In this document: positions 57,344 to 64,000 of the stretch, piece after piece
Layout: each line of letters begins with the position of its first letter
How positions within the stretch are numbered: the first letter of the stretch is position 1
Source: Streptomyces endophytica
GTDB taxonomy: Bacteria > Actinomycetota > Actinomycetes > Streptomycetales > Streptomycetaceae
Assembly: GCF_026153355.1 (NCBI RefSeq)
Contig: NZ_CP110636.1
Location: 2,418,001-2,482,000, forward strand
Direction of reading: 5' to 3'
DNA length: 64,000 nucleotides
Program-made: the position numbers and the translations under genes
Notes under the pieces: generated by a model
What the model was told of the DNA's origin: nothing
Databases searched by the model: none
Seen by the model: the letters and a program-made list of their open reading frames with translations, nothing else

Positions 57344-58060
57344 GTGAAGCGCAGCAAGACTCTTCGCAACGCGGACGCGAAGATCGACCGGGAGCGTCTG
57401 TACGCCCCGCTCGAGGCCGTCCGTCTCGCCAAGGACACCACGTCCGTCAAGTTCGACGCGACCGTCGAGGTCGCCATGCGTCTGGGCGTTGACCCGCGCA
57501 AGGCCGACCAGATGGTCCGTGGCACCGTGAACCTCCCGCACGGCACCGGTAAGACCGCCCGGGTCCTGGTCTTCGCGACCGGTGACCGTGCTGCGGCCGC
57601 GGAAGCCGCCGGCGCCGACATCGTCGGCTCGGACGAACTGATCGACGAGGTCTCCAAGGGCCGTCTGGACTTCGACGCCGTCGTCGCCACCCCGGACCTG
57701 ATGGGCAAGGTCGGCCGCCTCGGCCGCGTGCTCGGTCCCCGTGGTCTGATGCCGAACCCGAAGACCGGCACGGTCACCCCGGACGTCGCGAAGGCCGTCA
57801 CCGACATCAAGGGCGGCAAGATCGAGTTCCGCGTGGACAAGCACGCGAACCTCCACTTCATCATCGGCAAGGTCTCCTTCGACGAGACCAAGCTGGTGGA
57901 GAACTACGCCGCGGCCCTTGAGGAGATCACCCGCCTCAAGCCGTCCGCCGCCAAGGGCCGGTACATCAAGAAGACCACCATCACCACCACGATGGGCCCC
58001 GGCATCCCGGTGGACAGCAACCGCACCCGCAACCTCCTCGCCGAGGACGAGGCCGTCTGA
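57344..58060 (+). CDS. rplA: 50S ribosomal protein L1
   Basis: A 238-residue protein starting [19 protein letters not shown] with [22 protein letters not shown] and [21 protein letters not shown], all diagnostic. It binds 23S rRNA at the L1 stalk and in many bacteria its own mRNA. GTG 57344 follows AGGAGCAG. Terminator downstream. Confidence 0.98.
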   Translation: MKRSKTLRNADAKIDRERLYAPLEAVRLAKDTTSVKFDATVEVAMRLGVDPRKADQMVRGTVNLPHGTGKTARVLVFATGDRAAAAEAAGADIVGSDELIDEVSKGRLDFDAVVATPDLMGKVGRLGRVLGPRGLMPNPKTGTVTPDVAKAVTDIKGGKIEFRVDKHANLHFIIGKVSFDETKLVENYAAALEEITRLKPSAAKGRYIKKTTITTTMGPGIPVDSNRTRNLLAEDEAV

Positions 58061-58097
58061 TCTCCCTGATCGACGCCTCGTAGCGCGCGTTACGCCT

Positions 58098-58132
58098 CAG
58101 GCCCCGCTCTCCCGCACGGAGAGCGGGGCCTG
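58098..58132 (+). terminator. Hairpin terminator after rplA
   Basis: A perfect 15-bp stem (58098-58112 with 58118-58132) with loop CGCAC. Confidence 0.85.
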
Positions 58133-58205
58133 ACGCATGCGGTGTCACCCCTCTGGTCTAAAGTCCTCCCGACGCCCAGTAAGGGATATCTCAAGGGGGA
58201 GCCCA

Positions 58206-59051
58206 GTGCGCAGCACGCGTATGACCGCCGTGGTGGCGGGAGTTGTCATGATGGCCGGTCTGACCGCCTGTAACGGCAGCAAGAGCGACGACGCCGGCGG
58301 CAGCGGCGGCGGATCCGGCTCCGGCCAGTCCCCGCTCCAGGTCGCGCTGGCGTCGCTGAAGACGGCCGCGCAGCAGACGGACGGCAAGAAGTCCGCCGAG
58401 GTCGACGGCACGCTCAAGAACGCCACCTCCACCCAGTCGATGAAGGGTGCGATGGACTGGTCCCAGGGCATGCGGATGAACCTCGACATCAAGCAGTCCG
58501 CGGGGATGATGGCCGGCCGGCCCACGAAGGCGGTGTACACGTCGGACGCGATGTACATGAACATGGGCACGCCGGTGGGCGGCAAGTCCTGGATCAAGTA
58601 CGACTACGACGCCCTGGCCAAGAAGATGGGCCCGGCAGGCGCCCTCATCAAGGACCAGATGAACAACAACAACCCGACCCGGGCGATGGAGCTGCTGATC
58701 GCCTCCGGCAAGGTCAAGGCGGCCGGCAAGGAGGACGTCCGGGGCGTCCAGGCCACCCACTACACCGGCACCCTCTCGATCTCCGAGCTGACCCGCATGC
58801 AGTCGAAGAACGTCAGCGAGACGGACATGAAGGCGCTGGAGCAGCAGCTCAAGACGTCCGGTGCGGGCCAGGAGTCCATCGACCTGTGGATCGGTCCGGA
58901 CAACCTGCTGGTCAAGAAGCGCGAGCAGCTGGTCGGCGGCAAGGTTCCGTACGACTCGACGGTCTTCTACTCGCACTACGGCACCAAGGTCACCGACCAG
59001 ACGCCGTCGGCCGGTGACACGGTGGACTTCGACAAGGTCGGCAAGCCGTAA
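58206..59051 (+). CDS. Putative lipoprotein (LppX/LprG-like fold suspected)
   Basis: A 281-residue protein with signal VRSTRMTAVVAGVVMMAGL and lipobox LTAC, so lipid-anchored outside the membrane. A Ser/Gly linker precedes a domain with repeated short beta-type stretches (AEVDGTLKNATSTQSMKGAMDW, SESDLWIGPDN-like region near the end), which resembles LppX/LprAFG lipid-carrier folds (tentative). GTG 58206 follows AAGGGGGAG; ATG 58221 is possible. It is an insert between rplA and rplJ, a placement also seen in streptomycetes, with its own terminator upstream. Confidence 0.82.
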   Translation: MRSTRMTAVVAGVVMMAGLTACNGSKSDDAGGSGGGSGSGQSPLQVALASLKTAAQQTDGKKSAEVDGTLKNATSTQSMKGAMDWSQGMRMNLDIKQSAGMMAGRPTKAVYTSDAMYMNMGTPVGGKSWIKYDYDALAKKMGPAGALIKDQMNNNNPTRAMELLIASGKVKAAGKEDVRGVQATHYTGTLSISELTRMQSKNVSETDMKALEQQLKTSGAGQESIDLWIGPDNLLVKKREQLVGGKVPYDSTVFYSHYGTKVTDQTPSAGDTVDFDKVGKP

Positions 59052-59105
59052 TTGAGTCGTTGAACGGCGGGCAGGGGGCGCGGCCGGCGCCCCCTGTCGG
59101 CCGAT

Positions 59106-59134
59106 TTGCCTGACGCGGGTCGCTCCCGTACCGT
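59106..59134 (+). promoter_or_regulatory. Putative promoter of rplJ-rplL
   Basis: TTGCCT (59106-59111), 17-base spacer, TACCGT (59129-59134). Start predicted near 59141, giving a ~216-base leader. Confidence 0.5.
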
Positions 59135-59140
59135 ATGCGG

Positions 59141-59356
59141 GAAGCCAAAGACCGCTGGTTGTCGCTGCGCGTCCGAACCCGGGCGTGTGGAGGCCGAAGG
59201 ATCCGCTAGCTGCGGACGACCTGCGCAGGTGACTGAGGAAGAAAGCTCCCGGGCGTTAGCCTGGTCGAGTTCTCGCCCCGTGCGCCTGCGCCGGGGCGTT
59301 TGTTTTGCCCAGCCCCTTCTGCGCGGTCCTCATCACCCGGAAGGAGGCCGAGGCTC
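59141..59356 (+). ncRNA. Ribosomal protein L10 leader (cis-regulatory)
   Basis: The ~216-base leader before rplJ starts with GCCAAAGACCGCTGGTT and contains the complementary block CTAGCTGCGGACGACC (59207-59222). This resembles the L10 leader kink-turn RNA that binds the L10(L12)4 complex. It ends with a terminator-like hairpin at 59274-59306, so regulation by attenuation or translation is likely (inference). No other gene lies in 59052-59356. Confidence 0.6.
59274..59306 (+). terminator. Attenuator-like hairpin in the rplJ leader
   Basis: CGCCCCG (59274-59280) pairs with CGGGGCG (59292-59298), followed by TTTGTTTT. It lies 50 bases before the rplJ start. Confidence 0.75.
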
Positions 59357-59884
59357 ATGGCGACGTCTGACAAGATCGCAGCCGTTGAGGAGATCACGCA
59401 GAAGCTGCGTGACTCCAACGCAGCTGTTGTGACTTCTTACACCGGACTGACTGTGGCGCAGCTCAAGGAGCTGCGTCGTTCTCTCGGCGAGAACGCTCAG
59501 TACCGTGTGGTGAAGAACACGCTGACCAAGATCGCGGCCAATGAGGCCGGGATTCAGCTGGACGAGCACCTCAGTGGCTCGACGGCTGTCGCCTTTGTGA
59601 CCGGTGACCCGGTCGAGGCGGCGAAGGGTCTTCGTGACTTCGCCAAGGACAACCCCGCTCTCGTCATCAAGGGCGGTGTCCTTGAAGGCAAGGCGCTGTC
59701 CGCCGACGAGATCAAGAAGCTTGCGGACCTCGAGTCCCGCGAGGTTCTGCTCAGCAAGCTGGCCGGGGCCATGAAGGGCAAGCAGTCGCAGGCTGCCGCG
59801 CTCTTCCAGGCGCTGCCGTCGAAGTTCGTCCGCACCGCGGAAGCGCTTCGCGCCAAGCAGGCCGAGCAGGGCGGTGCCGAGTAA
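59357..59884 (+). CDS. rplJ: 50S ribosomal protein L10
   Basis: A 175-residue protein [55 protein letters not shown]..., with the C-terminal helix that binds L12 dimers ([30 protein letters not shown]). ATG 59357 with AAGGAGG upstream. Co-transcribed with rplL. Confidence 0.98.
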   Translation: MATSDKIAAVEEITQKLRDSNAAVVTSYTGLTVAQLKELRRSLGENAQYRVVKNTLTKIAANEAGIQLDEHLSGSTAVAFVTGDPVEAAKGLRDFAKDNPALVIKGGVLEGKALSADEIKKLADLESREVLLSKLAGAMKGKQSQAAALFQALPSKFVRTAEALRAKQAEQGGAE

Positions 59885-60012
59885 TTCGGCTCGCACATTG
59901 GCACCCCGCGCCCAGGTGAACGCCTAGGCCGGGAGGCCACAGCGGGCCCGAACGTACGCCCGCCTCACATGTACATCCGGCACCAGCCGAATTAGTGGAA
60001 GGACCGCCCATC

Positions 60013-60399
60013 ATGGCGAAGCTCAGCCAGGAAGACCTGCTCGCGCAGTTCGAGGAGATGACCCTCATCGAGCTCTCCGAGTTCGTGAAGGCGTTCGAGG
60101 AGAAGTTCGACGTCACCGCTGCCGCCCCGGCCGCCGTCGTCGCCGCCGGTGTCCCGGGTGCCCCGGCCGCCGCCGCCGAGGAGGAGAAGGACGAGTTCGA
60201 CGTCATCCTCACCGGTGCCGGCGACAAGAAGATCCAGGTCATCAAGGTCGTGCGTGAGCTGACCTCCCTGGGCCTGAAGGAGGCCAAGGACCTCGTGGAC
60301 GGCACCCCGAAGCCGGTCCTCGAGAAGGTCGCCAAGGACGCCGCCGAGAAGGCTGCCGAGGCCCTCAAGGGCGCCGGTGCCTCCGTCGAGGTCAAGTGA
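60013..60399 (+). CDS. rplL: 50S ribosomal protein L7/L12
   Basis: A 128-residue stalk protein: N-terminal dimerisation helix [31 protein letters not shown], Ala/Pro hinge, and globular factor-binding domain [47 protein letters not shown] 60013 follows GGAAGGA. A 14-bp hairpin follows. Confidence 0.98.
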   Translation: MAKLSQEDLLAQFEEMTLIELSEFVKAFEEKFDVTAAAPAAVVAAGVPGAPAAAAEEEKDEFDVILTGAGDKKIQVIKVVRELTSLGLKEAKDLVDGTPKPVLEKVAKDAAEKAAEALKGAGASVEVK

Positions 60400-60455
60400 C
60401 CCACTGAGTCTCCGACTCACGTCCGTGGCACCTGAGGTGTAACGGACACCCAGCC

Positions 60456-60487
60456 AAGGGCGATCACCCATACGGGTGGTCGCCCTT
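60456..60487 (+). terminator. Terminator/attenuator between rplL and rpoB
   Basis: A 14-bp stem (60456-60469 with 60474-60487) with loop ATAC. Partial termination here would set the ribosomal protein to polymerase ratio. Confidence 0.85.
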
Positions 60488-61022
60488 CGGCGTGCTCGCC
60501 CGGGCTGCGTTGTCTCCGGCCGGAGTGCGAGTATGGTGATCTTCGTTGCCCGGACGTGCTCCCATGTGACGATCTCGCAGAGGTGGGGGGCCTTGACGAA
60601 CCGGACGCGGCGCGCAATTCTCGGGACGCGACGCAGAAGCGATCCAGGTTCGAGGCATGGATCGCCGACGAAGAGGGAAGCATCGGTGTGCGCCACTGGC
60701 GCAGGGCTTTCGGCAGGCGCAGGGCATTGAGAAGAACAAACGAGGGGATCCTCCGGCGCGACGGAGGACGCGACTTCCCGGAGGGAGAAGATCGGTATCA
60801 CGGTGCTGTACCGGTCTCCGGAAACTCGCCCTGGACATCAGTGGGCCTTGTGGCTACACTGACCCTTTGCGCTGCCTGTTAGCTGCTCCCTGCCCGTCAC
60901 CAGGGGCATATCCGAGCCCGAGCAAAGCTGGATGATCCGCCCTGACCTGGGCTTTCCCTCAGTCTGCTCGATTCGGGACCGGTACGCGCGTAGTGAGTCC
61001 GAGCCCTCGGAAGGACCCCCTC
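60488..61022 (+). other. Long rplL-rpoB intergenic region and rpoB leader
   Basis: 535 bases without a supported gene. Short open frames exist (for example 60556-60882), but they lack ribosome sites and family features. The region contains the rpoB promoter at 60832-60860 and a ~155-base leader. Confidence 0.6.
60832..60860 (+). promoter_or_regulatory. rpoB promoter (sigma70/HrdB type)
   Basis: TGGACA (60832-60837), 17-base spacer, TACACT (60855-60860). Strong match to housekeeping promoters; start near 60867. Confidence 0.7.

Positions 61023-64000
<2,978 letters not shown>

Noticed and set aside
60556-60882. Short open frame in the rplL-rpoB gap
   Set aside because: No ribosome site, no recognisable domain, and it overlaps the rpoB promoter.

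Overview
The window is a high-GC, densely packed chromosomal stretch with the gene content and order of a Streptomyces (or very close streptomycete) core chromosome. Support for this: GTG and TTG starts are common, genes overlap by ATGA, GTGA or TGATG, and two complex I loci flank korAB. The tRNA-Thr/tRNA-Met/rpmG/MaoC pair/murB/add/aspartate aminotransferase/tRNA-Trp/secE/nusG/rplK/rplA/rplJ/rplL/rpoB order is also streptomycete. No insertion sequence, prophage, plasmid or CRISPR array was found.

Layout. (1) 1-9593: the 3' end of the main nuo operon (end of nuoG, then nuoH to nuoN), closed by a 21-bp hairpin. (2) 9846-16829: a lipoprotein, a coupled fumarylacetoacetase-like/GPP34 pair, a coupled ATP-grasp/FAD-oxidoreductase pair and a polyprenyl diphosphate synthase probably serving menaquinone. 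(3) 17075-25698: a LolA-like membrane-anchored protein, an ABC exporter pair, RarD-like and NmrA/QorB-like genes, and korAB (2-oxoglutarate:ferredoxin oxidoreductase). (4) 25994-29769: one LuxR-type response regulator and two paralogous sensor kinases, each kinase gene preceded by the same 18-bp motif. (5) 30068-33795: an EccD-like 11-helix membrane protein and a large EspI-like P-loop ATPase with low-complexity tails. (6) 34061-44336: a second nuo module (A, B, C, H, I, J, K, L, M, N) lacking nuoD, E, F and G. (7) 44544-49754: htpX, YccF, an ABM monooxygenase under a SoxR-box-like promoter, yajQ, tRNA-Tyr, an SDR and a degenerate amidohydrolase. (8) 49937-64000: translation and transcription core genes with three tRNAs, ending inside rpoB.

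How the genes fit together. Respiration dominates: complex I, a menaquinone side-chain synthase, and a ferredoxin-reducing 2-oxoacid oxidoreductase sit around a second, NADH-module-less complex I that could be fed by ferredoxin or share subunits with the first (inference). The right end is the classical ribosomal protein/RNA polymerase supply line, with a visible rplJ leader, a terminator between rplL and rpoB, and an rpoB promoter.

Data quality. At least eight places show the same fault: one G or C appears to be missing and the conserved protein continues in the -1 frame. Four lie in rpoB, and others in the ATP-grasp gene, the LolA-like gene, nuoL2 and add. Because rpoB is essential, most of these are best read as consensus errors rather than pseudogenes. 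Coordinates below span the intended genes. All family assignments come from reading the translated sequence; no database search was run.
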